From Bacteroides sp. (GTDB taxonomy: Bacteria > Bacteroidota > Bacteroidia > Bacteroidales > Muribaculaceae): a stretch of DNA of 64,000 nt. Made by a program: the position numbers and the translations under genes. The notes below the pieces were generated by a model. The model was given only the letters and a program-made list of their open reading frames with translations. It was not told the origin of the DNA and ran no database searches. Below are positions 29,437 through 39,292 of this stretch, one piece after another (the first letter of the stretch is position 1; each line of letters opens with the position of its first letter). The stretch is from contig JAAVDF010000025.1 of NCBI GenBank assembly GCA_014801945.1, forward strand, positions 1-64,000, written 5' to 3'.

Positions 29437-29492
29437 AACTTTTAGACATATAAAATTGTTAGCAAAATAGTAATAAATTTATAAAAAAATAG

Positions 29493-29500
29493 TATATTTG
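29493..29500 (+). promoter_or_regulatory. -7 element upstream of the small winged-helix gene
   Basis: TATATTTG; no clear TTTG at N20. Confidence 0.4.
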
Positions 29501-29590
29501 CGCCATAACGCTAAGATATCAGGCATTCAATCAATAAAATCTACTTTTTGATAGCACTAAATACTATTAATACATTAATTCACAAAACAA

Positions 29591-29806
29591 ATGAACACTG
29601 ACATTATCGGTCTTAACGCAGGTCGCGTTTGGGCCGCCCTTAACGAAGCGGAAGCAGTCGGAACAAAGCAGCTTAAAAAGATTGCCAAACTCAAGAATGA
29701 CAAGGAACTTTTCGCTGCTCTCGGCTGGCTCGCCCGTGAAGGAAAAATCAAGTTTGAAGAGAGTGAGGATAGCAAGGAACTGATCGTCTCTCTCGTACAG
29801 GAATAA
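29591..29806 (+). CDS. Small winged helix-turn-helix protein (DUF2582-like)
   Basis: 71-aa ORF MNTDIIGLNAGRVWAALNEAEAVGTKQLKKIAKLKNDKELFAALGWLAREGKI. Confidence 0.85.
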   Translation: MNTDIIGLNAGRVWAALNEAEAVGTKQLKKIAKLKNDKELFAALGWLAREGKIKFEESEDSKELIVSLVQE

Positions 29807-29903
29807 AAGTACCCTCAAGGTTCATGAGGCGGATGTCAGATAAAAAAGAGTTACTCTTGATTATAACCTACATACACTCTCCTCAGATCCTCTCCCGTAT
29901 CAC

Positions 29904-29946
29904 TCCTGCCGATCCAATTTCCCGGCGGGAGATTTTTTGGTCAAAG
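29904..29946 (+). terminator. Intrinsic terminator
   Basis: tcctgccg...cggcggga stem followed by a T-tract. Confidence 0.7.
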
Positions 29947-29998
29947 CCAATCAAACACAAATCATTCTAACAAGTACAATAGCTCGAATATAATATAC

Positions 29999-30745
29999 AT
30001 GAATCCACTGTTCTCAATAATTACCGTTACCTACAACGCCGCCTCAACACTGCCGGCCACGTTGCGCAGTGTCGGCGAACAGACTTGTAAATTATATGAA
30101 TATCTTGTCATTGACGGAGATTCTAAAGACGGGACAGCCGACCTTGCCAATGCTTCAGGTATAGATAATCTGACTGTGGTCTGTGAACCTGACCGTGGTC
30201 TCTATGATGCCATGAACAAGGGATTGGGACTGGCTAAGGGTGACTATGTAATTTTCCTGAATGCGGGTGACAGTTTCCACAGTCCCAATGTGCTCCAGCT
30301 CATTGCCGATGCTATTATGGAGAATGATTATCCCGGAATTGTCTATGGTCAGACCCAGATAGTCAATGCTGACCGCAAACGCATCGGAGACCGTCATCTG
30401 ACTGCCCCGGCCATTCTTACGCTTGACAGTTTCAAGGAAGGAATGGTGGTCTGCCATCAGGCATTCATCGTGCTAAGGAAACTCGTTGACAATTACGACA
30501 CACGCTATAAGTTTTCAGCTGATTTCGAGTGGTGTATCCGCTGCCTCCAACGCTCTCACCGTAATTGTTATATTGACCGAATACTGATAGACTATCTTTC
30601 GGAGGGAATCACCACTTCAAACCGTTGGAGCTCATTGTGGGAACGATTCAAGATCATGAGCTTCTATTTCGGCTTCTTCCCCACTCTCTATCGTCATGTC
30701 GGATTCTATTTCCGCAATATGCGTCGTAATAAAAACAATAAGTGA
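29999..30745 (+). CDS. Family 2 glycosyltransferase
   Basis: FSIITVTYNAASTLPATLRSV...VIDGDSKDGTADL...CEPDRGLYDAMNKG. Confidence 0.92.
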   Translation: MNPLFSIITVTYNAASTLPATLRSVGEQTCKLYEYLVIDGDSKDGTADLANASGIDNLTVVCEPDRGLYDAMNKGLGLAKGDYVIFLNAGDSFHSPNVLQLIADAIMENDYPGIVYGQTQIVNADRKRIGDRHLTAPAILTLDSFKEGMVVCHQAFIVLRKLVDNYDTRYKFSADFEWCIRCLQRSHRNCYIDRILIDYLSEGITTSNRWSSLWERFKIMSFYFGFFPTLYRHVGFYFRNMRRNKNNK

Positions 30746-30758
30746 TTGTCAATCCAAT

Positions 30759-31346
30759 ATGGATATATCGAATGACATGAAGCTACTTGCTTCCGGTGAA
30801 TGGATGAACGGTTTTAGCGATGAGCTTTCTGTTAGGCTTACGGAATGTGAGGAGCTTTGTTTCACCTTAAATTCACTCCCGCCATCACGCAGCAATGACC
30901 GACGTGAAATCATCAGGAATCTCTTGGGAAATATCGGGGAGAATTTTGTACTCCACAGTCCATTCCATTGTGATTTCGGATGCAACATTCACATTGGAGA
31001 GCACTTCGTCGGTAACTTCAACCTTACCATTCTTGATGAAGCCGAGGTCAGAATCGGCAATAATGTGTTTATCGGTCCGAATACAACCCTCTGTACCATT
31101 ATCCATGCCCTTGACTGGGAAAAACGGAACGAGGGAATAATGCGTGCGCTCCCCATCACTATCGGTGACAATGCATGGATCGCGGCCGATGTGACGATCC
31201 TGCCGGGAGTAACTGTTGGTGAGGGTGCTGTCATAGGTGCAGGCAGTGTTGTGACAAAGGATGTCGAAGCATCGACAGTCGTGGCCGGAAATCCCGCAAG
31301 GATGATAAAAAAGATTGAAGGACATCAGACGGAATCACATACATGA
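30759..31346 (+). CDS. Left-handed beta-helix sugar O-acetyltransferase (maltose acetyltransferase-like)
   Basis: HIGEHFVGNFNLTILDEAEVRIGNNVFIGPNTTL...GDNAWIAADVTILPGVTVGEGAVIGAGSVVTKD; ATG at 30759. Confidence 0.9.
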   Translation: MDISNDMKLLASGEWMNGFSDELSVRLTECEELCFTLNSLPPSRSNDRREIIRNLLGNIGENFVLHSPFHCDFGCNIHIGEHFVGNFNLTILDEAEVRIGNNVFIGPNTTLCTIIHALDWEKRNEGIMRALPITIGDNAWIAADVTILPGVTVGEGAVIGAGSVVTKDVEASTVVAGNPARMIKKIEGHQTESHT

Positions 31347-31560
31347 TACGGGAGTCCAAGTCCTTCAATCAGTTAATTTTATTGTCAAATTTCATTATCG
31401 CACCTTTTCCATTGACTTCAGGATGTAAATTTGCAGTGTAAATCTCATTCTTACCTCTCCACATCCCACAGCTCAATGACTCTAAGACTCTCAATCCATT
31501 ACCACAACCTTATCCATCCGACATCGGCTGATATTCCGGTCAGCATGGTGCTGATCGATT

Positions 31561-32115
31561 CTACTTCACACGATCAGGATTCTTCGCCACAAAGTCCTTC
31601 CATGATTTCGGACCTCCGGACGGGATTGGGCGCGATGACTCGTAATGATGGCATAATGCAGCGGCAAGAGCATCTGTCGCATCAAGTTCTATGTCAAGTT
31701 TATCGGCCGAGATGTTCAGGATTCGTCTGAGCATTTCGCGGACTTGTTCCTTACTTGCAGCACCGTTGCCGGTAATCGCCATCTTTATTTTTCGTGGTTC
31801 ATATTCCGTGATAGGTACGTCGCGCGACAAGGCTGCGGCCATCGCCACACCCTGTGCACGTCCGAGTTTCAGCATTGACTGAACGTTTTTGCCAAAGAAC
31901 GGAGCTTCAATGGCCATTTCGTCCGGCAGGAACTGTTCGACCAGTCCGAGCACCCGCTCATGGATACGCAACAGACGCAGATAGTGGCTGTCAAATTTAT
32001 TCAATTTGACAACGCCGAGGGCTATCAGCTCCGGTTTCTTACCCTTGATGCCAAGGATACCGTAGCCCATCACGTTAGTGCCCGGGTCGATTCCGATTAT
32101 AATCTTGTCGTGCAT
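31561..32115 (-). CDS. ruvC: Crossover junction endodeoxyribonuclease RuvC
   Basis: [43 protein letters not shown] at 32115. Confidence 0.94.
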   Translation of the reverse strand: MHDKIIIGIDPGTNVMGYGILGIKGKKPELIALGVVKLNKFDSHYLRLLRIHERVLGLVEQFLPDEMAIEAPFFGKNVQSMLKLGRAQGVAMAAALSRDVPITEYEPRKIKMAITGNGAASKEQVREMLRRILNISADKLDIELDATDALAAALCHHYESSRPIPSGGPKSWKDFVAKNPDRVK

Positions 32116-32131
32116 ACAGTATCCCTTCCGG

Positions 32132-32446
32132 TCAGCAGTCAAGAGGGAGTTCCTCCATATAGGTCGTAAAGAACACCACTCCTTCACCAAAACGCTTGTG
32201 AAGCTCCGCGCGAAGTTCAGCTCCTTCGTTGTCGTGCCATTCGACAGCATTTTCTGCTGTCTCTGCTTCGAAACTTACCGCATAGCTCACACATTCCTCC
32301 TGCACCTCGATAAGCAAGGCTGCAAAGCGCGGAGATGTGAGCAGCCCTGATCTAACGGCTGACGGTATATAGGTCCTGCGCACCCACTCCTTAAATTCGG
32401 AATCAAAATTCAGGTGCACGTGAAAACTTGTATTCAGTATAAGCAT
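32132..32446 (-). CDS. DUF4286-like protein
   Basis: [34 protein letters not shown] resembles DUF4286; directly upstream of ruvC. Confidence 0.75.
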   Translation of the reverse strand: MLILNTSFHVHLNFDSEFKEWVRRTYIPSAVRSGLLTSPRFAALLIEVQEECVSYAVSFEAETAENAVEWHDNEGAELRAELHKRFGEGVVFFTTYMEELPLDC

Positions 32447-32472
32447 GGATTATCGTTGGAATAAATTAATGA

Positions 32473-33915
32473 TCAGGCCAGACCACCCTCCTCCGGGATT
32501 ATGACCTTAGGGTTTACACGGGTATTGGCGAGGAAGCCGAAGCCGATCGTCGTGATTCCGGCAAGGATAAATGCAAGAACACGATTTTCAATACCGAAGA
32601 ATTGTGGTGAGACAAAAACAAAACATGTAACCACGAATGTCATTGCAACCGCCGGTACAAGAGCGACCCAGTAGTTTGAATTACGGCGTGCGAGCCATAC
32701 ATAGATTGTCCAGAGAACCACAGCGGCAAGTGTCTGATTCGCCCATGCGAAATAACGCCACACGATGTCGAAATTGATCAGTGTAATAGCATAGCCCACA
32801 ACAAAGAGCGGAATGCAGACCGCAAAACGCTTGAGGATGGGACGCTGATCGATATTGAAGATATCGGCCACGATAAGACGCGCACCACGGAAAGCAGTAT
32901 CACCTGAAGTGATGGGAGCGACGACAACACCCAAGAGTGCGAGGACAGCACCAACCTTGCCGAGTGTGGTATTCGAAATCACATCCACAGCCCACGCGGC
33001 ATTTCCGCCATTGGCCGCAAGTTGCTCACCAAGCTCTGTCGGCCCGTGGAAGAAGGCCATCGCTATGGCAGCCCAGACAAGCGCGATGATACTTTCTGAG
33101 ATCATCGAACCATAGAACACCGAACGGCATTTTTTCTCACTTGTGATACAGCGTGCCATGAGTGGTGACTGCGTGGCATGGAAACCGGAAATAGCACCGC
33201 AAGCAATCGTGATAAAGAGCGTAGGCACGATGGGCAAAGCCTCCGGATCAAGCTGATAGTTATGAAGATTCGTAAGTTCGGGAATGGGATATTGACCGGT
33301 CAGAAGCACACCCAAAAGACCGGCGGCCATCGCCACGAGAGCGACACCAAACACAGGATAGACCTTGCCAATGACCTTATCGACAGGAAGCATAGTGGCA
33401 AGGATATAATATGCGAGAATAATCCACACCCATATATCTTTGCTGATGACCGGAACCATATTGGAAAGCAGCGCAGCCGGACTGAGAATGAACACTGCAC
33501 CAACGAGAACCATAAGCACAATGGAAAATATCCTGACAACTGTGCGTGCAGGTATTCCGAGATAGATACCGATAATTTCCGGGAGGCTGCGGCCGTCATG
33601 ACGCATGATCATCATTCCGGAAAGAAAATCGTGCATCGCTCCGAAGAAAATACCGCCAAGCGTAATCCAAAGGAAAGCTATAGGGCCGAAACATGCACCG
33701 AGGATAGCACCGAAGATCGGACCTGTACCGGCGATGTTGAGCAGCTGTATAAGGAAAACGCGCCAACGGGGCAGTCGGATGTAATCCACGCCGTCCTCCA
33801 TGCGTTCCACAGGTGTCTTACGATCGGGATTGACATCGGCCAGATGTTCGAGATAACGGCCGTAAGTAAAGTATGTCGTGACAAGTAATGCCAGACAGAT
33901 AAGAAAAGTTACCAT
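32473..33915 (-). CDS. cstA: Carbon starvation protein A (CstA-like peptide/pyruvate transporter)
   Basis: AGTGPIFGAILGACFGP, SGFHATQSPLMARC; many TM helices. Confidence 0.92.
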   Translation of the reverse strand: MVTFLICLALLVTTYFTYGRYLEHLADVNPDRKTPVERMEDGVDYIRLPRWRVFLIQLLNIAGTGPIFGAILGACFGPIAFLWITLGGIFFGAMHDFLSGMMIMRHDGRSLPEIIGIYLGIPARTVVRIFSIVLMVLVGAVFILSPAALLSNMVPVISKDIWVWIILAYYILATMLPVDKVIGKVYPVFGVALVAMAAGLLGVLLTGQYPIPELTNLHNYQLDPEALPIVPTLFITIACGAISGFHATQSPLMARCITSEKKCRSVFYGSMISESIIALVWAAIAMAFFHGPTELGEQLAANGGNAAWAVDVISNTTLGKVGAVLALLGVVVAPITSGDTAFRGARLIVADIFNIDQRPILKRFAVCIPLFVVGYAITLINFDIVWRYFAWANQTLAAVVLWTIYVWLARRNSNYWVALVPAVAMTFVVTCFVFVSPQFFGIENRVLAFILAGITTIGFGFLANTRVNPKVIIPEEGGLA

Positions 33916-33952
33916 ATTGTTTCTTTTATATTTTCAGGTATGAATATTTCAA

Positions 33953-34924
33953 TTATTGTGATTGGTCAGCCTTGTTGAAGTACCACGGATGATTTATCAT
34001 TTTCACTATTCCGGGAGTCCCCTCATTACCTGCGATACGCGATGCACCGCGATAAAACCGTTTGGAATAATCCGGATCGTTCTCGCGCATATAATTGGTC
34101 TTGACCAAACCTGATGAGTGGATATAACGTCCATCTTCGTCATAGACGGCAACATGTGAGATTCGTCCGTCAGAAGTGTTGGAGAAAAACAAAAGATCGC
34201 CCCTCTCCAGATCACTGAGGTCGGAAGACTCTATTCGTGTTCCGATCTCGATCTGCTGGCGGGCATCACGCAGTGTGAGCACTCCTTGATCAAAATAGAT
34301 AACCCGGACAAGTCCGGAACAATCGACACCTTTAGTGGAACATGCACCCCAAAGATAGGGTGTCCCAAGCAACCAGTATGCGCTGTCGATGGCTTTGTCC
34401 ATGTCAAAAGGAGTCGTCGCCCATTCTTCTGCTTTTACAAATGAGCTTGCATCTGCATAACCTGTACGGCCATCAGGGAGTCTGATTTCTGCTATTGAAT
34501 CGTTTAAAGCCTGTCCTTCCACGATTGATGAAAGCACAAGTTCGGTGACTATATCACGCGGGCCACGGCCTTCCATCGAAGCATAGACTTTTACTTCCGG
34601 CTTGGAGATAGAGACAAGTCTTTCGGCATTCCTCCATGACTGCATCTCTTCATCGGTCTTATTAGCGACACTGGACACATTCATATATCCCTCGTAACCT
34701 TCGGGACTCTGAATATGAAGCCATTCGCCATCCGAATCCAACAGGCGCAGGGGTGTCCCCATGATAGCTTGTGAAGTCATTTCAGTCGAATGTCCTTTGC
34801 CGTCACGGATACAAGCAACCGGGATACGCACTTGCACCCATGCCGAATCCTGAGCCGAAAGCTCAGGAAGGAATGACAACGAAAGCAATGTTATTAAAGT
34901 CCTTATGGTAGATCTGATAGCCAT
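33953..34924 (-). CDS. SH3-domain NlpC/P60 peptidase
   Basis: YLWGACSTKGVDCSGLVRVIYFDQG and ISHVAVY catalytic regions; ATG at 34924. Confidence 0.9.
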   Translation of the reverse strand: MAIRSTIRTLITLLSLSFLPELSAQDSAWVQVRIPVACIRDGKGHSTEMTSQAIMGTPLRLLDSDGEWLHIQSPEGYEGYMNVSSVANKTDEEMQSWRNAERLVSISKPEVKVYASMEGRGPRDIVTELVLSSIVEGQALNDSIAEIRLPDGRTGYADASSFVKAEEWATTPFDMDKAIDSAYWLLGTPYLWGACSTKGVDCSGLVRVIYFDQGVLTLRDARQQIEIGTRIESSDLSDLERGDLLFFSNTSDGRISHVAVYDEDGRYIHSSGLVKTNYMRENDPDYSKRFYRGASRIAGNEGTPGIVKMINHPWYFNKADQSQ

Positions 34925-34978
34925 TTGCAATTTCGGATTTCTCAATTTATAGTTTAGAATAACAAAATTACAAAAAAT

Positions 34979-34996
34979 AGGCCGGATTACCGGCCT
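34979..34996 (-). terminator. Intrinsic terminator downstream of tatD
   Basis: Minus-strand AGGCCGG-TAAT-CCGGCCT followed by ATTTTTTG. Confidence 0.8.
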
Positions 34997-35069
34997 CTAA
35001 AATGATAAAATATCACAAATTAACTGTTAAAACACGTATTTCGTCAGTAAGCACTAACTAAAACTACCC

Positions 35070-35846
35070 TTATTTAATCCTGTCAAACAAAGCAAGGGCG
35101 TTAGCAGTCGTTATTTCCTCCACTTTCTCAGTTGGCATCCCGAATATGTCAGCAACACGAGCTGCTGTGTTTGCAATGTAGGCACTCTCATTACGTTTCC
35201 CCCTATGAGGGACAGGAGCGAGATATGGAGCGTCAGTTTCAAGGACTATTCTGTCAATACCGATTTCAGGTAAAACCTCGTGAAGGCGGGAATTTTTAAA
35301 AGTGACGATACCGTTTATCCCGAAATAGAAATCACCTACTCCACGTATAGCCCTGACGTCATCGACAGATCCACCGAAGCTATGAAACACGGCCTTTGGC
35401 TTGACTTCCTTGGAGCTAAGAACATCAAGTACTTCAGGCAGTCCTTCACGGCAGTGGATTATCACGGGTAAATCTTTCTCGATAGCCCAATCGACCTGTC
35501 GGGAGAATGCTTCGATCTGCTCTTCGCGGTAAGTCTTGTCCCAGTAGAGATCAATACCGATCTCCCCTACCGCTATATAATCGTCAGGACAACTGTCAAG
35601 TTCTTTCCGGATCTTAGTAAGATCCTCCTGCCAAGTCTCGCGGATCTCGGTCGGATGCAGCCCCATAGCCATGAATGTCTGTGAAGGGAAAGCAGCGTGC
35701 AACTCCTTCATCGGGACGATCGTGGTGAGATCCACATTCGGAAAGATCATTCTGCTCACACCGGCATCGAGGGCGCGTTTAACTGTCTCGATATTTTCGG
35801 GCGCAAAGTCGTCAAGATAGAGATGCGTATGAGTGTCAGTCAGCAT
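35070..35846 (-). CDS. tatD: TatD-family DNase/hydrolase
   Basis: MLTDTHTHLYLDDF, VIHCREG, VLETDAPYLAPVPHRGKRN. Confidence 0.94.
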   Translation of the reverse strand: MLTDTHTHLYLDDFAPENIETVKRALDAGVSRMIFPNVDLTTIVPMKELHAAFPSQTFMAMGLHPTEIRETWQEDLTKIRKELDSCPDDYIAVGEIGIDLYWDKTYREEQIEAFSRQVDWAIEKDLPVIIHCREGLPEVLDVLSSKEVKPKAVFHSFGGSVDDVRAIRGVGDFYFGINGIVTFKNSRLHEVLPEIGIDRIVLETDAPYLAPVPHRGKRNESAYIANTAARVADIFGMPTEKVEEITTANALALFDRIK

Positions 35847-35873
35847 TATTCTGATTAGGGAAATTCTACGTGA

Positions 35874-36836
35874 TTACTTATTTCTCGTGGCCGATTTCAG
35901 GGCAAGTTCAATGAAGAATGCACGTGCGTCCGGCATGATGGGGAGTTGATCGAGACAACTGATGGCAGTATCGATATATGCACGGATAAGCTCATGGATT
36001 CTGTCGGGAAGTCCAAGCCGGTCATAGACCTCACGTACACGGCGGATTTTCTCTTCCGGATTTTCGTTGCTTCCGATAAGTGATCTGACTGTACCTGTCT
36101 CGTCCTCTTTCAGTGCCATGATCAGCAACCAAGTCTTTTTATCGTTGAGAATGTCGCCACCGATAGCCTTTCCGAATGTTTCGGGATTTCCGTAAGTATC
36201 CAAGAAATCATCCTGAAGCTGGAATGCGAGACCTAGATTCACACCGTAGTTGAAAAACTGGAGCTGAGCGTCGAACTCTGCATCCGCCATGAGCGCACCC
36301 ATTCCGCATGCACATCCGAGAAGCACGGAGGTCTTGAGACGGATCATCTCCATGTACTCCTCAACGGTTACATCAAGACGTTTCTCAAAATCCATATCGT
36401 ACTGCTGACCTTCATATATGTTCATCGCAGTACCGTTGAAGAGCTCAAGAGCCGAACCAAGGCGTTCGCCGGCTTTTATAGCGAGAAGCATGGTTGAAGT
36501 GGTGAGCATCGCGTCACCTGAGAGTATTGCTGTCTCCATGTTCCAACGCTTATGGACAGTAGGCCGTCCGCGGCGGACATCAGCATTATCCATGACATCA
36601 TCATGGAGAAGCGTGAAATTATGGAACATCTCTATTGCAATCGCCTGATGGATCGCGGTCATAGGTTCTTTGCCCATCGCCTGACATGCTGCAAGTGTCA
36701 GGACGGGACGCAGACGCTTACCGCCGCAATCGAGCGTGTAACGTATCGGATCATAGAGCCCGGCGGGCTGTGCGGGAAGTTTCAGATTGGCTATCGCCTG
36801 ATTGACCATTGCGATATACTCATCAAATTCCTTCAT
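35874..36836 (-). CDS. Polyprenyl synthetase (geranylgeranyl/farnesyl diphosphate synthase type)
   Basis: LLHDDVMDNADVRRGRPTVH and FQLQDDFLD aspartate-rich motifs. Confidence 0.93.
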   Translation of the reverse strand: MKEFDEYIAMVNQAIANLKLPAQPAGLYDPIRYTLDCGGKRLRPVLTLAACQAMGKEPMTAIHQAIAIEMFHNFTLLHDDVMDNADVRRGRPTVHKRWNMETAILSGDAMLTTSTMLLAIKAGERLGSALELFNGTAMNIYEGQQYDMDFEKRLDVTVEEYMEMIRLKTSVLLGCACGMGALMADAEFDAQLQFFNYGVNLGLAFQLQDDFLDTYGNPETFGKAIGGDILNDKKTWLLIMALKEDETGTVRSLIGSNENPEEKIRRVREVYDRLGLPDRIHELIRAYIDTAISCLDQLPIMPDARAFFIELALKSATRNK

Positions 36837-36975
36837 GGTGTTGTCTGTTATGGTTAAAGTTGTGTATTTGTGTTTGCAGCGGCCGGCGGATTAGACGCAG
36901 GTCGCTGCAATTCTTATTTGTTAATATAGTCTCTGTCAGGTTCTATAACGGTCAGAAGCCTGTTATGATCGGTTA

Positions 36976-39225
36976 TTACCTGCGACGACGCTTTTTCTTC
37001 CCGTGGTTATTGGAAAGGGCTTCGGCGACAGTAACCTTTTTGCCTAACTCGTCTTCGCCGCTTTTACGCAGTGGTTGTCCCTTGTCATCAAGAAGGAAGA
37101 AGTCAAGCTGTTTCTTTTCAAGATCAGCACGTGCGACCTTGATGTCAACATTATCGCCAAGACGGTAACGATGATTGTGACGACGACCTACGAGACAGTG
37201 GTTCTTTTCATCGAAATCATAGAAATCGTCCGCAAGATCACGCATAGGGACAAGACCTTCACAAAGATTGTCGTTAAGCTCGACATACAGTCCCCACTCG
37301 GTAACACCGGAAATGATACCTGAGTAAGTCTCGCCGATATGTTCCTGCATGTACTCGACCTGCTTATATTTGATCGACGAGCGTTCAGCGGTGGAAGCAA
37401 GAATCTCCATCTCACTCGAATGCCTGCACTGATCCTCAAGCTTCTGGACATTCACGCTGCGTCCACCTGCAAGATAGCGTTCGAGCAGACGGTGAACCAT
37501 CATGTCGGGATAACGGCGGATAGGTGAAGTGAAGTGGGTGTAGTATTCAAAGCCAAGTCCGTAGTGACCGATGTTGTCAGTCGTATATACTGCCTTTGCC
37601 ATCGAACGTATAGCGAGGGTTGCAAGGTAATTCTCCTCACCCCTGCCCTTCACCTCGTCGAGCATACGGTTGATCGAACGGTTGATCTCACGTGGCGTAC
37701 CTGATGCCTTTATCTTGTAGCCGAATGCGCGTGCGATGGAGGCAAGATCGGCAAGACGTGTGGGATCGGGCACATCATGGACACGATAGACAAATGCCTT
37801 TGGCTTCTTCTTGTCCTTTGGCTTGCCGACAAAGGTTGCAACCGTACGGTTGGCGAGCAGCATGAATTCCTCGATGAGCTTATTGGCATCCTTCATCACT
37901 TTGAAGAACACGCCTAAGGGTTTGCCATCTTCATTAATATGGAATTTTACTTCCGGGCGGTCAAACTCAACCGAACCGTTCTCGTAACGCTGACGGCGGA
38001 GGATCTTTGCGAGACCGTTGAGGGTCTGAATAGCTTCCACACAGTCACCGAGACCGGTCTCGATTACTTCCTGAGCCTCCTCGTATGCAAAACGACGGTC
38101 AGACTTTATAACGGTACGCGCGATCTTAGAGCTGAGCACCTTCGCCTCACTATCCATGTGGAAAATAACTGAAAACGCCAACTTTTCCTCATTGGGACGA
38201 AGAGAACAGATGCCGTTACACAGATGCTCCGGGAGCATCGGGACAACGCGATCGACAAGATAGACGGATGTGGCTCGCTTCTGGGCCTCACGGTCAATGA
38301 TAGTGTCAGGCTGCACATAGTGCGTCACATCGGCAATATGCACGCCGACCTCATAATTACCGCTGGGGAGAACGCGGAATGACAAGGCATCGTCAAAGTC
38401 CTTGGCATCCGCAGGGTCAATGGTAAATGTGAGGACATCACGCATGTCTATACGTTGCGCGATCACTTCCTCCGTTATACCGGCGTCAATCTTGTCGGCA
38501 GCTTTCTCTACTGCGGCAGGATATTTGTATGGCAGACCGAACTCTGCGAGAATAGCATGTATCTCAGCATTGTTCTCACCGGCACGGCCGAGAATATCGA
38601 CCACCTCACCACTCGGATTCTTGCTGTCTTCTTTCCACTCGACAATCCTTACCACTGCCTTATCACCGGTCTTGCCACCTTTGAGTTTGGCTTTGGGAAT
38701 GAATATGTCGGTCGAAAGATATTTGGAATCCGTAAGAAGGTATGCGAAATGGCGATCGACCTTGAGCGTTCCGATGAACGTCTGATCCTTCTTTTCAATT
38801 ATCTCTATCACCTCGGCCTCCGGCTCGGCACCACGACGGTGAGCAGCGATGTTGACACGTACTTTATCGCCGTTAAGCGCACGCATTGAATTGCGTTCGG
38901 CCACCATGATGGCCTCGCCATCGGCATCGGTGATCACAGAATTCTTACCGTTGCTGCGGCGTACAAACACTCCGGTGGCCTCATTGCCACGCTGGGGTGA
39001 TTTGTACTTACCGGGAGCCACTTCTATGATCTGTCCGTTGAAGGCCATTTCGACAAGTTGAAGCGCGATGTTCCGCTGCTGGGTTGCAGTGGTGGCCCCG
39101 ATAGCATGGGCCACCTGCTTATAGTTATATGTGTTGTTTTTTTGCTGCGCGACAAATTCCTCCACCTTCTTCTCGAGGATGGCGGCACTTCGTGAACCGG
39201 CAGTTGCTTTCTTTGATTGAGCCAT
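36976..39225 (-). CDS. rnr: Ribonuclease R
   Basis: FTIDPADAKDFDDALS, HYGLGFEYYTHFTSPIRRYPDMMVHRLL RNB motifs and S1 domain. Confidence 0.95.
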   Translation of the reverse strand: MAQSKKATAGSRSAAILEKKVEEFVAQQKNNTYNYKQVAHAIGATTATQQRNIALQLVEMAFNGQIIEVAPGKYKSPQRGNEATGVFVRRSNGKNSVITDADGEAIMVAERNSMRALNGDKVRVNIAAHRRGAEPEAEVIEIIEKKDQTFIGTLKVDRHFAYLLTDSKYLSTDIFIPKAKLKGGKTGDKAVVRIVEWKEDSKNPSGEVVDILGRAGENNAEIHAILAEFGLPYKYPAAVEKAADKIDAGITEEVIAQRIDMRDVLTFTIDPADAKDFDDALSFRVLPSGNYEVGVHIADVTHYVQPDTIIDREAQKRATSVYLVDRVVPMLPEHLCNGICSLRPNEEKLAFSVIFHMDSEAKVLSSKIARTVIKSDRRFAYEEAQEVIETGLGDCVEAIQTLNGLAKILRRQRYENGSVEFDRPEVKFHINEDGKPLGVFFKVMKDANKLIEEFMLLANRTVATFVGKPKDKKKPKAFVYRVHDVPDPTRLADLASIARAFGYKIKASGTPREINRSINRMLDEVKGRGEENYLATLAIRSMAKAVYTTDNIGHYGLGFEYYTHFTSPIRRYPDMMVHRLLERYLAGGRSVNVQKLEDQCRHSSEMEILASTAERSSIKYKQVEYMQEHIGETYSGIISGVTEWGLYVELNDNLCEGLVPMRDLADDFYDFDEKNHCLVGRRHNHRYRLGDNVDIKVARADLEKKQLDFFLLDDKGQPLRKSGEDELGKKVTVAEALSNNHGKKKRRRR

Positions 39226-39292
39226 AGTATAAACGAGGTGTGTATGAATTGATGATTATTTTATGAATAAACGCTTGTAACGCATAAATCGT

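Noticed and set aside
31431-31730. 99-aa plus-strand ORF overlapping ruvC antisense, with TAAATTTG at 31426-31433
   Set aside because: Composition is unconvincing, the -7-like box has no spaced TTTG, and about half the ORF is antisense to ruvC.
33178-33888. 236-aa plus-strand ORF inside cstA
   Set aside because: Lys/His/Arg-rich shadow of a hydrophobic transporter; no family signal.
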